NCBI GenBank assembly: GCA_900239685.1
Contig: OENT01000523.1
Location: 39,869 to 103,868 of the forward strand
Direction of reading: 5' to 3'
Origin: Rotaria macrura
Taxonomy: Eukaryota > Rotifera > Eurotatoria > Philodinida > Philodinidae
Length of the DNA stretch: 64,000 bases
Position numbers and translations under genes: made by a program
The notes under the pieces: model-generated
The model's input: the letters and a program-made list of their open reading frames with translations, nothing else
The model's database searches: none
What the model was told of the DNA's origin: nothing
In this document: positions 47,380 to 59,900 of the stretch, in pieces
Position numbering within the stretch: position 1 is the stretch's first letter
How the letters are laid out: the number at the start of each line of letters is the position of its first letter

Positions 47380-49446
47380 GAAAAGCAAATGTTGAAAAGT
47401 GAAGAAGGTAACGCATTTTTCATCTCCTTTTAATTTGGTAAATATTCGAGATACAATGGAGTAGCAGACAGTTCCAACATTTCACTCAGAGAAATATATA
47501 TTGAATCAGAAAAGAAACTTCTTATATCAAATTAGTTTCAGTGAAACTAGTCATGGAAAATAGATCTCATACTATCTCAAATCTAAAAGACAAAACAATA
47601 TTATTTCGAGTGCTCAAAGAGTTTTCGAGTTATTTTTAATCACATTTAACACAATAGGTTAAATCTATTAATGTCTGGGTTGCCTCTCAAACCATGTTTA
47701 GTGAGATACGGTAGAGGAGTTTTCGACTTTCTGAAAGTTGTGATTCAGTTCGTGTAGAGTCATTCAAATGGGTATTATAAAAAATCTACTATATCGATGA
47801 ACTTTCTGAAGTTTACTCATCACTCGACTTCCAATGGGTATAACATTTAAAGACGAGAAACAAAAACTAATTTTTGAAAACAATCATATTTCCAAGAATT
47901 TACATCAAGAAGTGATAACTTTTTTCACTAGCGAACAGTGTGTGTAACACGACAACTAGTCAACAGCAACCTAATAATTAATTTCCTTGAAAATAGGAAG
48001 AATTGCAGCGTTTAACAGTGTGTTATGATAACTATGATATACACAGAGTTAATCTACAAGCTAGGTGAGCCGGAGTAATTCGGAATTTCGTTGTTATAGC
48101 TAGCATAACAGAGAAATATATGAAATAAAAGAATGGGTAAGTGAATATGCTTTGTTGCAGGATGTAATTAAGGAAATGCGTTTTCTCGCAACTTTCTTTA
48201 ATTTTGCTTATAAAAGTAATGCTTTCTAGAGAATATTGGAAAATACCGAGAAATATCCCGATGTTTAATTTCAATCGACAGTTGTGAACTCTTGTCGTTT
48301 TTAATAGACGACTGCCCTGAAGCAGCAGAAAAAAATGTTGAGATCGAATTATTCATCAGTTGTGTTGCTTTTACTGAACTATAGATATACATTAGGGCTT
48401 TTTAGTATATTGGCTGAAACAAGATGAAAAAGCAAAGCAAAGGCAATTGAAAATAAAACAAGTGCTGGATTTCGAAAGCATACATTTACTTTTACTTCAA
48501 CAAGTGCTAATGCTATGAAAAGGCGAAAAATTATTCAGATCAACGACCCATGTGATTTGAAACGGTGAGTAAACCGTTTAAACGTCTTAAAAGTGGCGAA
48601 AATCGACTACCGTTACGATGACCGTTTGCGGAGGATCGTAAAACGGAGAAAATCGGTGATAAACAGCGCCGTTTGAGGTGATCGTTTCTTTCCTCTCGGA
48701 CACGACCGCTGTTTTTGTAGCTGTTTCACATAACTTTTGCTTTGAATAATAAGTCTCTTAAATGTTTTGACTAAGCATCACGGGTTGATTTAATTCCGAT
48801 CGGATTTGATACCTGCTAGTTCAAAGGTCACAGGTTATCGATCCGTAGAAATCTGCATATGATCCAAGAGTTACAAAAAAAAATGGAATGAAATGAATAA
48901 CTACTATAAAGTACAGAGACTGGTTCTACGAAAATTGCGCACCGAAAGTCACGCACGAAGTATTAAACGTTATCAAATATTTAGCGAAAAAAAAGAACAA
49001 AATATTATTGAGTTTATTTTATTTTTTAAATAATAAATTCAAACATAGGGTGGATGTGGTCCCAGTAGTAGTGAATTGAACAGCAGTAGACAAGACTGAA
49101 TAATGTAGAGAAAAATTAGTTCTTATAGTTTGTAATCTTTTCTGTTCTTTTATGGGTAACATTTTCGTTCTCAAAATGAGCTTAACCTAATTGCGTCAAA
49201 GTATCAATCGGATCAGTTATTGATTGATCAAAATTCGTTAGTCATTTGACAGGATAGTCATCTCTAACTATTATACATCTCTCCCCATAATTCATATTCA
49301 ATTTCGATTAAAAATGTTCGAATATTTCCCTGTATCTTTTGTTTTTTAGATTATTTTCTACCACAAAACTAAAGTTTAATGTATTTCGTATGCATCTTTC
49401 CGTGCGCAACTTTCGGGTTACCATGTTTACCTATTGACTCATAAAG
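47380..49446. other. Gene-free stretch between two elements
   Basis: No recognisable coding frame. At 48540-48730 there is a CG-richer patch with repeated CCGTTT/AAACGG words (AAACGGTGAGTAAACCGTTT is imperfectly palindromic), possibly another eroded element. Confidence 0.4.
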
Positions 49447-49448
49447 TA

Positions 49449-49797
49449 CCCAGGAGAATCATTCCGACCATTGGATCCGATCGGATCCGACAGGCATCCG
49501 ATCATGTTTCTATCAGAGTTTCTCTTATCCGACGAAATCCTATCGGATTCCTGGTTGCGATTCCTGATTCGGATCCCTAGTGTTGGATTTTATCGAATCC
49601 TACTATCGGAATCCGATTGGTTTTCATCGTGTGATCAGACAGACCTCTACTGTTGGGTTTAAATGCTAATTCGTACTCAAATAAGAAAATAGGTTTCTTC
49701 CGTCGGATCCGATACTGTTTCCACAACCCGGGTTCCCATAAGATTTCATCGGATCGTAGGATTCGATCGGATTCGGTATGGGATTCATTCACCTGGG
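49449..49797. mobile_element. TA-flanked MITE rich in GGATCCGAT words, 349 bp
   Basis: The ends are CCCAGGAGAATCATTCC at the left and, in complement at the right, CCCAGGTGAATGAATCC. Each is flanked by TA (49447-49448, 49798-49799). The interior is dominated by variants of ATCGGATCCGAT and ATCCGAT/ATCGGATT, repeated roughly a dozen times on both strands. The whole unit is therefore heavily self-complementary. No coding frame. Confidence 0.72.
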
Positions 49798-49799
49798 TA

Positions 49800-50750
49800 A
49801 ATGAAAAGTGCCATTATTAGTTTACACTAGTAATCATGATAAATAATGGGAAGTCTACAAATTATCAACGAAATAGAATAAAAAGCTTGGACTAGTAATG
49901 ATTTTTAGATAATCAGTACGTATTGCAGAAATTCGAGCATCGTTCAGATGACTTTCACGATTTCTCTAGATTACATTGTCCGGTGATCAAACATCGCACA
50001 CGAAGTGCTCGTTGTGACGCATTTCGCTCAGCAACAGCACGACGCATACGCCACACTCTCAAAGCAGAGTTCGAACCTACCATACAGCATACTTCTCATT
50101 GTTTTGTGTAAAAGCATAATATGACATGTTTTCAATTTATTTCCATTTAATTATTTCTGTTCTGAATAACTCAAGTAAGTCAGATCTTAGGATCTGACTG
50201 GCATTGAACTGGTCCGATATTCATCAAGCCACTTCAGGGTTGTTCTCTCTGGACCAATGATCGAGAGAGACATGTTCCAGAATCATCAATAATCGAGAAG
50301 CAGTCTTGTGAAAAGAACATTGCGAAGATGTGCATTTCACATGTTGAATCATGTTGTTCATTTGCAAGTGTTGATGCAAAAGAAAACGGTGAATGACTGG
50401 TCAGCAGCCAGAACGCGACCCATTCTGATTACAACACATTCTAATCACGACACAAAAATAACGACACATAAACGCGACGCATTTTATTTTAGTGTGTATA
50501 AGTTTGAAATGCTCTTAACCATGTACCAAGATAAAGAACTAACACTTTTTTCAGAGGGTGAAAATGTCATATGAATACTTACCGTCACTCGAAAAATATT
50601 TCAGAAATAGTAACCTTGATTTAAATTTTAAATTGATTTTGGTTTTCTTGTTCAGTTCATTCGACAAGCAGTTTGACCTTTTTATGTTCCTTTTCAAAAG
50701 TTAAGTTTATTTCAAAAACACGGTAAATACATAAGGCAATGAGTTCCTTA
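49800..50750. other. Gene-free stretch
   Basis: Short plus-strand frames at 49923-50111 and 50308-50574 carry no recognisable domain. The right end abuts the mariner element's TA duplication (50749-50750). Confidence 0.4.
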
Positions 50751-50910
50751 TACCGGGTGTTGCAAACGTTTTGCGACATTCTGAAAAAGTCCTCCTCCTC
50801 CTCATCTTGTGGCAATATCTAGCTTGTTTTACATTATATGATTAGCCTCTAGTGTCCTTTACTGTTCTTGATAGCAAACATATTTTCTCTTTGTTACTCT
50901 TGATTTTGAA

Positions 50911-52039
50911 ATGGTAAAAGTTAATGATGCACGAGATGTGGTAATATCCCACTTTGAAAGTGGAAAAAAGGCTCCAGAAATTGCAAAAATGCTGGCCCGG
51001 CAAAGTTCATAGAAGTATGGTTAATCATTGGATTCAGCGTTATAATTAATCGGGCTCGGTTGGTGTTCAAGCGAAATCTGGAAGACCTAAAATTGTCGGC
51101 ACAAAACGCCTGATCAATCTAGTGAAAAAAAGACTTAATTCCAAGATTTCTAGAAATAGTTTGAGAACGATGGCCAAAGATTTCAATACTATTATTCATT
51201 TCAGAAAAGAAGGCGGGTGGATACACTTATAATAGCTGTATCCACCCGCCTTCTTTTTTGAAATGGGTAATAGTTTATGGACCATCAGAAGAGTACTCAA
51301 CGAAGATTTGCACAAAAAATGTTACAGAATAAGCAATATTCAAAAGCTAAAAGAAAATCAAAAGTCAAAGAGGAAGAGATGTTGTCAATGGATAGGAAAA
51401 AACATTGATTGTGACAAAACAAGAAAAATTATGTTTATCGACGAAAAAATATTCACCAGAAACGGTTATTTTAATCCAAAAAATGATGTAGTTTGGGCCA
51501 ACGATCGAAATGATGCAAATGAGTCTGTTGGAGTTCATGAAAGAGAAAAATATCCGGTTTCAATTATGGTCGGCTTGGGTGCAACTTGGAATGGCATCAC
51601 AGTTCCTTTCTTTTTTCAAAGGGATGAACGACTAAATGGCAGAATCTATCTTGACGAGCTATTACCATTCTATAAAATGGAAGGTGATAGACTATTCTGG
51701 CATCAAAATTGGGGTTTCCAACAGGATGGAGCAAGCTGTCATGCTGGTAACAGCGTTCAGAAGTGGTGCGAAAACAATTTCAAGTTTTTTATTCCGAAAG
51801 ACAAGTGGCTCCCGAATTCACCCGGGCTCAATCCGCTTGATTACTCGATCTGGAACAGTATATCCAACACGGTGGATTACAGCAAAGTCAAAACAATTAA
51901 TGATTTACATCGGTAAATAGAAAAGGCAACGAAAACAGTTCATGTTAATTATGTACCGGGCACTATCAGTGTTTTTCTTCGACTAGTGCGATCAGTGAAA
52001 AAACATAATGGTGAACTCATTATTGATGAGAATTGCTAG
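50911..52039 (+). pseudogene. Tc1/mariner transposase pseudogene (DD37D-type)
   Basis: The ATG at 50911 opens MVKVNDARDVVISHFESGKK, typical of the N-terminal helix-turn-helix. The frame then shifts at about 51000, is interrupted by the palindrome at 51187-51273, and resumes at about 51275 with LWTIRRVLNEDLHKKCYRI. The catalytic core is visible: D in FIDEKIF (about 51440), D in QQDGASCH (about 51728) and D in LNPLDYSIW (about 51842). There are 37 residues between the second and third, a DD37D spacing. One in-frame TAA at 51914 precedes the natural C-terminus, which ends at 52039. Not functional as written. Confidence 0.85.
51187..51273. mobile_element. Hairpin (foldback) insertion inside the transposase
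   Basis: Two arms of about 38 bp, each carrying AGAAGGCGGGTGGATACA or its complement, surround a loop of about 10 bases. The outer parts (CTATTATTCATTTCA versus CTATTACCCATTTCA in complement) differ by two bases. It interrupts the codons between DF.. and LWTIRRVL of the transposase, so it arrived after the mariner copy. No clean duplication is visible beyond an AATA/AATAG similarity. Confidence 0.7.
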
Positions 52040-52168
52040 GTTTAGTAATAACCTGTTGTAGTGTTTTAGGCATTTTGTTGCTACTTTGTTACCGCTTGTT
52101 CTATAAAAATAAAATACATTTTTCAAAATATCCCAAAACTTTTCCAACACCCGGTATAAACATGACAT

Positions 52169-52190
52169 AGAGAGAGAGAGAGAGAGGAGA
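52169..52190. repeat. (AG)n microsatellite
   Basis: About ten AG dinucleotides just outside the right mariner end. Confidence 0.8.
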
Positions 52191-53100
52191 CATTTCCCTG
52201 AATAGGAAAAGAAAAAACAAACAACGAAACATGTAACTGTTGGCGTCTGATAATAACTGTTAAGATTTGAGACCCTAGCAGGCCTAATTCTAAGTCATAT
52301 CTTAAAAGCAATTACTCAAACCGTAATGAAGAATCAATGCCTACCGGCCTGATTTATCGAATCGTTTTAAATTCCATTGTACAATAATGAAAAGCGAGAT
52401 CTAATTGAAAACGACCTATTTCCCGTCTTAAGTTGATCTTAAGTTATAATTTGTGGCATAGACTCGAAGGACTCACGATCAGTTCATATTCATCTGAACA
52501 TGCACAAATCAAACAGCTCAGCATCAACAAAGCATTAAAAATAATCACCCTCAGAGCATACAAATGTGAACAAAACGTTATTGTGCAATCATATGTTCCG
52601 GCTAAATTTTAGTGTTGCCATTAAAAGAATATCTTTTAACAGTTGTTCGAAAGACAGGAAAAGCAAAAAAGTTGTAAGCTGTGAAAAGCACGCAACAGAA
52701 TTATTATTTATGGAGCGCACTTTTCTTGAAGAGTAATACTCTTTAATAGAACAACTTCGTATTCCACGAAACCCAGAAAAGGTTTGCGATGCTTCAGAAA
52801 CATAAAAGATCTCTATCCATTACCGGTCGGATACCCTTCTTGGAAACCTATTCAAAGTTTCCGCGATGCCAAACAGTTCATCTTCTAGTGCAGATAATTG
52901 ATAGGGTCGTATGTGTTCTACCATGTAACGCACACAGCGATCACCTGCAATCCTCGACATATCAAAGCGCTATACGAATAACGAAACATAACCTTCAGAA
53001 TTCACCACATAACTAATGTTGTCCTGAAATCCATTGATCAACAGCATATCAAAAAACAAAGAAACACCAATATTACTTATCACATATAAGAACAAACCGG
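52191..53100. other. Gene-free stretch
   Basis: No recognisable coding frame, RNA gene or element ends. Confidence 0.35.
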
Positions 53101-53876
53101 TGGAAAATTTTTCTTTCTGAATAAACATGGATACGTTTTTGTACTAAATTGAACGAATGTTCTAGTAAACGAATACTTTGCAACATGGAATATATTTAGA
53201 ATCGAAAACTTTTGACTCATAATGAATTTCTTCATATATAGAATGATAACAAATTTTATAAATTAAATTCTCGGTCTTGTACGAGCATCTTCAGAATTTT
53301 TCAGACTTTCATTACATGTTATGATGAGCGCTGTTGTTGGTCTTGTCGTTGTTTCTTGAGTATTCATACGATAGCATTGAGTATCAATATGACTAATCAT
53401 AGAAGTTGTCCGATGGATTCATACGATGATTTGTATAACCAGGACGAGATGAATTGATGATTGAAGTAGATTTAATCTATACGATTGTCATTGAATATCC
53501 AACATTGTATTTTTCTCTAAATAGAGAATAGTAAATCAACCATGTCATATATTGCTAATGTTAAGTACAAACCAATGGAAAAATTTTCTTTCCGAATAAA
53601 CATGGATACGTTTTTGTATTCAAATTGAACGAATGTTCTAGTGAACGAATTCTTTGTAACCTCAAGAAAGAACGACAAGACCAACAACAGCGCTCATTAT
53701 AACATGTAATGAAAGTCTGAAAAATTCTGAAGATGCTCGTACAAGACCGAGAATTTAATATATAAAATTTGTTATCATTCTATATATGAAGAAATTCATT
53801 ATGAGTCAAAAGTTTTTGATTCTAAATATATTCCACGCTGCAAAGTATTCGTTCACTAGAACATTCGTTCAATTTA
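53101..53876. repeat. 0.8 kb foldback with 216-bp arms and an extra direct copy
   Basis: Positions 53145-53360 and 53661-53876 are inverted copies of each other with few mismatches (for example TGACTCATAATGAATTTCTT and its complement). In addition, 53101-53183 and 53576-53660 are direct copies of one another (shared GAATAAACATGGATACGTTT). The second direct copy therefore sits just inside the right arm. The layout suggests insertion of one foldback next to another or a rearranged element. No coding frame; terminal duplication was not found. Confidence 0.75.
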
Positions 53877-56012
53877 ATACATATAAGAACATAATTTACA
53901 TAAATAAGTCGATGGCTTTTGATCTAAAGAAAAGGAAACAAGTGAGTAGTTTTGCTATATACAAAAGCAAATTTTCATTGTGCATTGATTTTGTGATATT
54001 CAGAAGTAAAGAGAGGACAATATTTATTATCATTTACACGAGCGAATCTTACAGAGGCGACTCAATGTTTTGCTAGACTAAAACTGAAAGAAAAACAATC
54101 GATTATTTTTTCTATATGGATTTGTGACTTATACACTGTCCAACTGTTGAAAAAGTATCTAGGAATAAAAAGAAGACATGTTTGTTCTCAGTTATTGAAA
54201 TGGGACTTATTTTTTCCGTCGATGATTGCGCTATCTCATAAAGGAAATAAAACAATGTGTTCGGAGAAATCGCGTAGGTTGGTCTAAAGACAAGTAACGT
54301 GAATCGAAAATCGATTCACTGTGCCATAGACTGGAAAAATTCACACATACAAACATAGAAACAGAGGATAAAAGTCGACTGTTTCTACTATAGATCCTAA
54401 AATTTCCGAAGAGATGGGCAAATAAGTTCAGGAGAAACGAAAAAGGTAGGAGAGCGATTAAATGAAAGTCGTGTACTGATGAGACGAAGATGAAAAATTT
54501 CCAAGAACAATGACTAGAAAAATTCATTCAAAGTCAGCGCGAAAGACACATGCCCAGTAGTTTCCGAATCATGATTTCGATTATGGGAGGAGCTGGTTCT
54601 CAGCTTCCTAATCAATCGAATGCACTGTTGACAAATCTCATCACGAGATTAAATATCTTTTAGAAGGGCAAGAGGTTGACTCTCGTGCTTAGCTACTGGA
54701 TCACATGGCTTTGAGGTGTTGCGATGGAGTAATAAAAGTTTCTCATTGAAACTTCACCTGTATCGTTCTATTGCTCCCTAATTAGAAATGGCTACTCTGC
54801 GTGACACTTAAGTGGATTCTCCCATAATTTGTGTCATAAAATTATCACCTTTTTCAATGTCTTTTTTCAAACAGGCTGACAGAGAGAGAAGTAAATTAAG
54901 GTTTCTAGATATTACCCTTCCAATCTAGCCAATATGACTAACGATATTATTTTATTGTACTTCAATGAAGTTGTGCATTAATGAAATATGATTCGCCACT
55001 AATATTCAACATTCAGACTAGTTGGAAACTGTAATATTAAGAAAATACTAAATCAGGATTTTCGAATGATTGTTGTTTTCAATGGAGAATGATACATTGA
55101 ATTTACATTATTTAATTAGGTTCGTTTTACGACATATACATGTACAAGCAGTGTTAACGGAACTAATAATCTCTAGCAGTAATCAGCAGAAAACATCAAA
55201 AACGAAAATTCCAGCAACTTAGGTGTTGTTCGACAAATATTGCTCCCCAGATAACCATTTTTTTTACAAAATATGCAAAGCCGTTGGTCTCACTTTGAAA
55301 ATACTTTGAAATCTTTAACAATGAGTTCGAAAACAAGCTTTGGTTTCCAATGATACCGTTTTTAAATTCAAAATGTTCAGAGAATCTTCCAGTTACCGAT
55401 GACAGACTACAGAAATCAAGGAAGTATTTCTGCGTCAACCTTCGGATACCTACTAGGTATTTCCGATAAAAATCGTTTCTGACAATAAGGGAAATGGTTT
55501 TTAAAAATTCCATTATGTTTCCGATATCAAGAAAAAGGTATTCTACAATATTTCAGTGCGTTCGAATCAGTATTTTCGAAAAAGTTTTGGTTTCCGATGC
55601 TTCGAAAACAAAAAAGGTATTCCAGGAAAGCTTTAAAGTTTCTGGAAACTCTTGAGCCTAAAGGGGCTTCCGAAGTCATATTGGTTTTCTAGAAAACTAA
55701 TAGTTTTTAGAGAGTAGCTCGAAATGATTCTACTCTATCCGCTATGCCATGTTTCATAAATACTTTCTGAATGATAAGAGTACAATACGGAACCTGTAAT
55801 GCTTCATAATGGAAGCAATGAAGAATTTCTGATTACGACCATCCATCCCACGAAATACTTAATGGGACCTTACTGAGTGAATTTCGTTATGCAAATCTAT
55901 GAATAATGTCGTTTTTCCTTTTATGTTTGACCTCATGATGGAAAATAAAAAGTTACTCTCTGAAAATTGCCATCTTATCTTGACTGCATCAGTGCAATAT
56001 GCGAGTTATATT
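53877..56012. other. Gene-free stretch with short self-similar patches
   Basis: Between about 55240 and 55700, words such as TTTGGTTTCC, CCGATG and TTCGAAAA recur on both strands, suggesting an eroded repeat. No gene was recognised. Confidence 0.35.
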
Positions 56013-56435
56013 TCGGGATGCACCGATTTCCTACACTATGCTTTTAAAAATGACATTCTTTAGTCATAAAGACTTGTGCTATACACGAATTTTTGACATT
56101 GATTTTGACCAATTATCGTGTTCCATCTGAATTAGCCGTCAAAATTCATCCAATGTAAAATGAACCTTTTGAAATCGGCGTGGAATCTGTCAAAAAGTGA
56201 AAATTTAAAGATTTTTTCGACCGATTCCAACTGAATTACAGATTTATCGTTCGCATTAAAATATTTCTGGGGATATATTTGAAAAGANTTTACATTGGAT
56301 GAATTTTGACGGCTAATTCAGATGGAACACGATAATTGGTCAAAATCAATGTCAAAAATTCGTGTATAGCACAAGTCTTTATGACTAAAGAATGTCATTT
56401 TTAAAAGCATAGTGTAGGAAATCGGTGCATCCCTA
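56013..56435. mobile_element. hAT-like foldback element, 423 bp
   Basis: The two arms (56013-56160 and 56288-56435) are nearly perfect inverted copies, about 148 bp each, around a core of about 127 bp. The ends read TCGGGATGCACCGATTTC and, in complement, TAGGGATGCACCGATTTC. The flanking 8-mers GTTATATT (56005-56012) and GTTGTATT (56436-56443) differ at one base. TAGGG ends with an 8-bp duplication are typical of hAT. An unresolved N at 56288 marks the inner end of the right arm, a usual assembly problem at hairpins. No coding frame. Confidence 0.75.
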
Positions 56436-56950
56436 GTTGTATTGTCCCATTTCTTTCGTGGTGCTGCGAAAAATATAAGTTATTTTTGGAGCTACACTAT
56501 GTCCTGTGTTCTTTGTTAAAACTTTTCAATTGTTCTTTCATTTTGGAAGATATAGTTGAGCACTTTCATTTTTAATCTGTTTACAATAAGCAAACGAAAA
56601 TACTCCTATAGCTTATGTGGAGACACGTGTTTATGATTCAAAAAGAAGATATTATGGAAATAGGAATGCCTTCTGTGACATAAAGTAAGTAGACTGACAT
56701 CAAAAGAACTATGATCAGATAACGATCACGAATGAAATTCATTTTCATTAGGTTACTGACAGCTATTGACTTTTGATGTTCATTGACATCAACGGAAATT
56801 CAGCAATTGAAAGCATAATCATTAATAGTCTGAATTCCTTATGATAGTTATTTATTTGTTCAAATTTTGATGACAGCGATATGACAACGTAGGAAAAAAT
56901 TTCAATTTTTCGATTTTTCTACTGAAAATAGTTAATAAACATAGAATATC

Positions 56951-59900
56951 CTAGATGTTGGTATCTTCAAAATTTAGATAAACAGCTAGCTGTTTCGGAA
57001 ATCCAGTAATTGTATGGAGACTGCTGCCATCATTACCAGGTGCACTTTCAAATGTCAATTTTTGCATTGTACGGATGATGAATAATTTAAGATGGAATTG
57101 GGCTAAATTATGTCCAAAGCATCGGCGCAGTCCTCCGCCAAAACTCAACAATGCCTGTGGAGGAAAGTTTTTATCCTCTCCAAGAAACCGCTCAGGTAAG
57201 AACGCATCGGGACCTGCTGGATGGCGCCAAATCTCTTTGCTTCGATGAATACTGGGAATTGGAATAAGTATACGATCGCCAACAGACAGCTTTACTCCAT
57301 CCACTATGTCAGGCTGCATCACTTGACGCTGGACACTTTCAATGATAGGTGCATGACGTAAGACTTCCTTGAGAACACAGTCGACGTAGATCAATTCAGA
57401 AATGCGCTCAGCAGTCAAATGTGTTTTCAAAGTGATATCGTGTTCCTTGAGCTCACTTTTTATAGCTGCTTGAACTTCGGGATATCTACTCAAATAAAAG
57501 ACAACCCATACATAAGCTGATGCTAAATCAAATGCACCGCCGAACGCTGATAAGATAAAATCTCGTAATATATCGCGCGTTATTGCTTGTTTCTCTAAAA
57601 TAGATGAAGAGTATTAGAGAGAAAGTATGATCACCAATAATAATGAAGAACCTTTCTCAGTTTTTTTCGTCATGTCACTTGAGTTATCCTCATCGAAGGT
57701 GATCAAATCTTTCATACTCTTTACTTTCTGGACACCATTGGTATGCATTTCTTCCGATCGCTTATGTAGAAGATAATCAATAATCTCTTCCGCTACTGGG
57801 TTCATAATACGAACTGCACTTCGAAATGCCGGACTCAACTGTAAGTAGACATAAGCTAGTGTTTCAGGAATAGAGTAACGTAGAATGACACCAGCCTGTC
57901 TTGCGACAGTTGCCATGGACGTAATTATTTTATTAGCTCGTTCACGAATATCTTCCCGATCACCAATAATACGTAAATCGTACCCACAACATAATTGCCG
58001 GATAATAACATGAATAGATAGAATTGATACTTGAGTTGATAAGTCCGTATGGATGAAATTTTTCTTTTTATCACATCTTAACTGCCAAGCTGCAAGCATT
58101 TCATCAATTCCTTCCAGTCCTGTGTCTATGTGCTGCGGCATGCTTGATTTTCGAAAGAGTGGGTTTAAGACACTTGCAAAGAATTTATGTTGATGACCTA
58201 TTAGATAATTTGAATATAAAAAAAGGCTCTTTCAATTTGCTATACGAATTGTAATGGATTTCACGACATTACGAAAGAGAAAGTTTCCCGATGAATAAAA
58301 TATTTTCAACTCACGAATCTCTAGCAAATAAAACCAGTTACCTACGACAGATATCAGAATTACTTTGCAAATAATGATGCGTGAAAATCATTGAAAGATG
58401 AACCTCCCCTCTCAACAACCTGTACCAACAGTCATTTGTGCAATTTTAAAATACTCTCTCTCCTTGTAGGCAGGAAAATGAAGGAGAAACGGCTAACAAC
58501 TTTTGTGTTCTCCTTCAGTTAAAAAAGTTTCTAAAAAATATTGCATACAGTTTCAATGAGTAAGAAATAAAAGTATCAGCCCACGAAAAATCTTCAAAAG
58601 TCTGATTCTATTCTTCCAGAAATTTAAAATATGGAGTTACGTTTTGGTGATAAATACTTTGATTGTGTTCAACTTAAATCGACTGAAGTTGTTCAACGAA
58701 TCGTTCTAACAGTTGTCTTAGTGTAGTTGTATTTTTTGGAAGTTCATCTTCTAATACTAATTTAATATATGATCGGCTCTCGTGGTTACAAAGTAGTAAA
58801 ATTTGACACTGAAAACCTCTGGATCAGTTACCGATGATAAGTAGCTGACATCCTATTGAAATTCTCCATTCTGCATTGTCGTATAATAAAGCTCCTCGTT
58901 AGCTGAAACAGAAAATTCATGATCTAATTCTGAAGACACAAGTAGTTTTTCCTTGAGTCCATATACTCATGAACTTCCTACAAGACTAATTTTCGTCTAA
59001 ATTTTTTCATATATATTTTCCAACAGAAGAACTATTGCTCTAAAATTCTATGTTTGATATGTTTTCAAATTGAATAAAAGAATTATGTCTCTTATTTATC
59101 AGTGTTGGTACTAAAATCACGGCCATCTAAGTGGGAATGGAAAATGGATTGTTACTTGAATTTTCTGATTACTTTCGTCAGAATCATTGATTGATCGACC
59201 TAGGAATTGTCCGCTGTCATAATCTTGCCTATACTCTCTCTGAGATACAGCTTTATAGAATACTAGTTGTTTTATTGAGACACTACAGATATGACAAGCG
59301 TATTCACAACTTTCAAGATAGCAAGATCTTTTCTTCAGTTTGAATCTTTTACATTCACATAAATATGACGAGATTTAAAGACGGCTCAAACGTATAAAAC
59401 TACTACATGGCTTACAAGGATATAATAAACAGAATTATCAGTAGAGAATAACTTTTAACGAGCGGACTGTCCCTTTTCCCTACTATATTTACTTTCTATA
59501 TCTACAAAACAACATTCTGGCACTGTAACAGGCAATAAAGATTCAAATGATCTCGTCAAACTGTATGAATCGGTCACATTAGTACCTTGCTGAGTTCTTG
59601 ATACTCGTTTTTGACAATGTTGATGCAATGAGTTGCATCAAATTTTCTAAAATATGATTCTTTTTCTAATAAACTTAAGTAGATCACATAGAAGGAAAAT
59701 CTTTTCTATACAGTTCCCCCTCGCCTTTCAGGAGCATACCTTTGTTTGCCTCGAGTCCATTAGGTTGAAATGGTCGAAAAACGTGCATTTCGGTCTCCGT
59801 GCGTTCATATTTGGACTTGTTAATACTGTTCAATATATGATTAACATGTTCAAGGCTATTGAAGACGTAGAAATACCCGATTCCATTCCAGTATTGAAAG

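Larger units (their letters stand above)
50751..52156 (+). mobile_element. Tc1/mariner-type transposon, 1.4 kb, decayed
   Basis: Inverted repeats of about 34 bp begin TACCGGGTGTTGCAAACG at the left and, in complement, TACCGGGTGTTGGAAAAG at the right. TA duplications sit at 50749-50750 and 52157-52158. It contains one transposase frame (50911-52039) broken by at least a frameshift, one in-frame stop and a nested hairpin insertion. Ends are clearer than the coding part, so this copy may still be mobilised by an active relative. Confidence 0.85.

Noticed and set aside
49923-50111. A B-box-like GAGTTCGAACCT suggesting a tRNA near 50067
   Set aside because: No matching T stem, acceptor stem or A box at the right distance.
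59684-59739. Read-through of P450 exon 1 to LYRKDFPSM and a stop
   Set aside because: The GTATGC donor at 59739 gives a phase-correct join to HQHKFFASVLNPLF and a full P450; the read-through does not.
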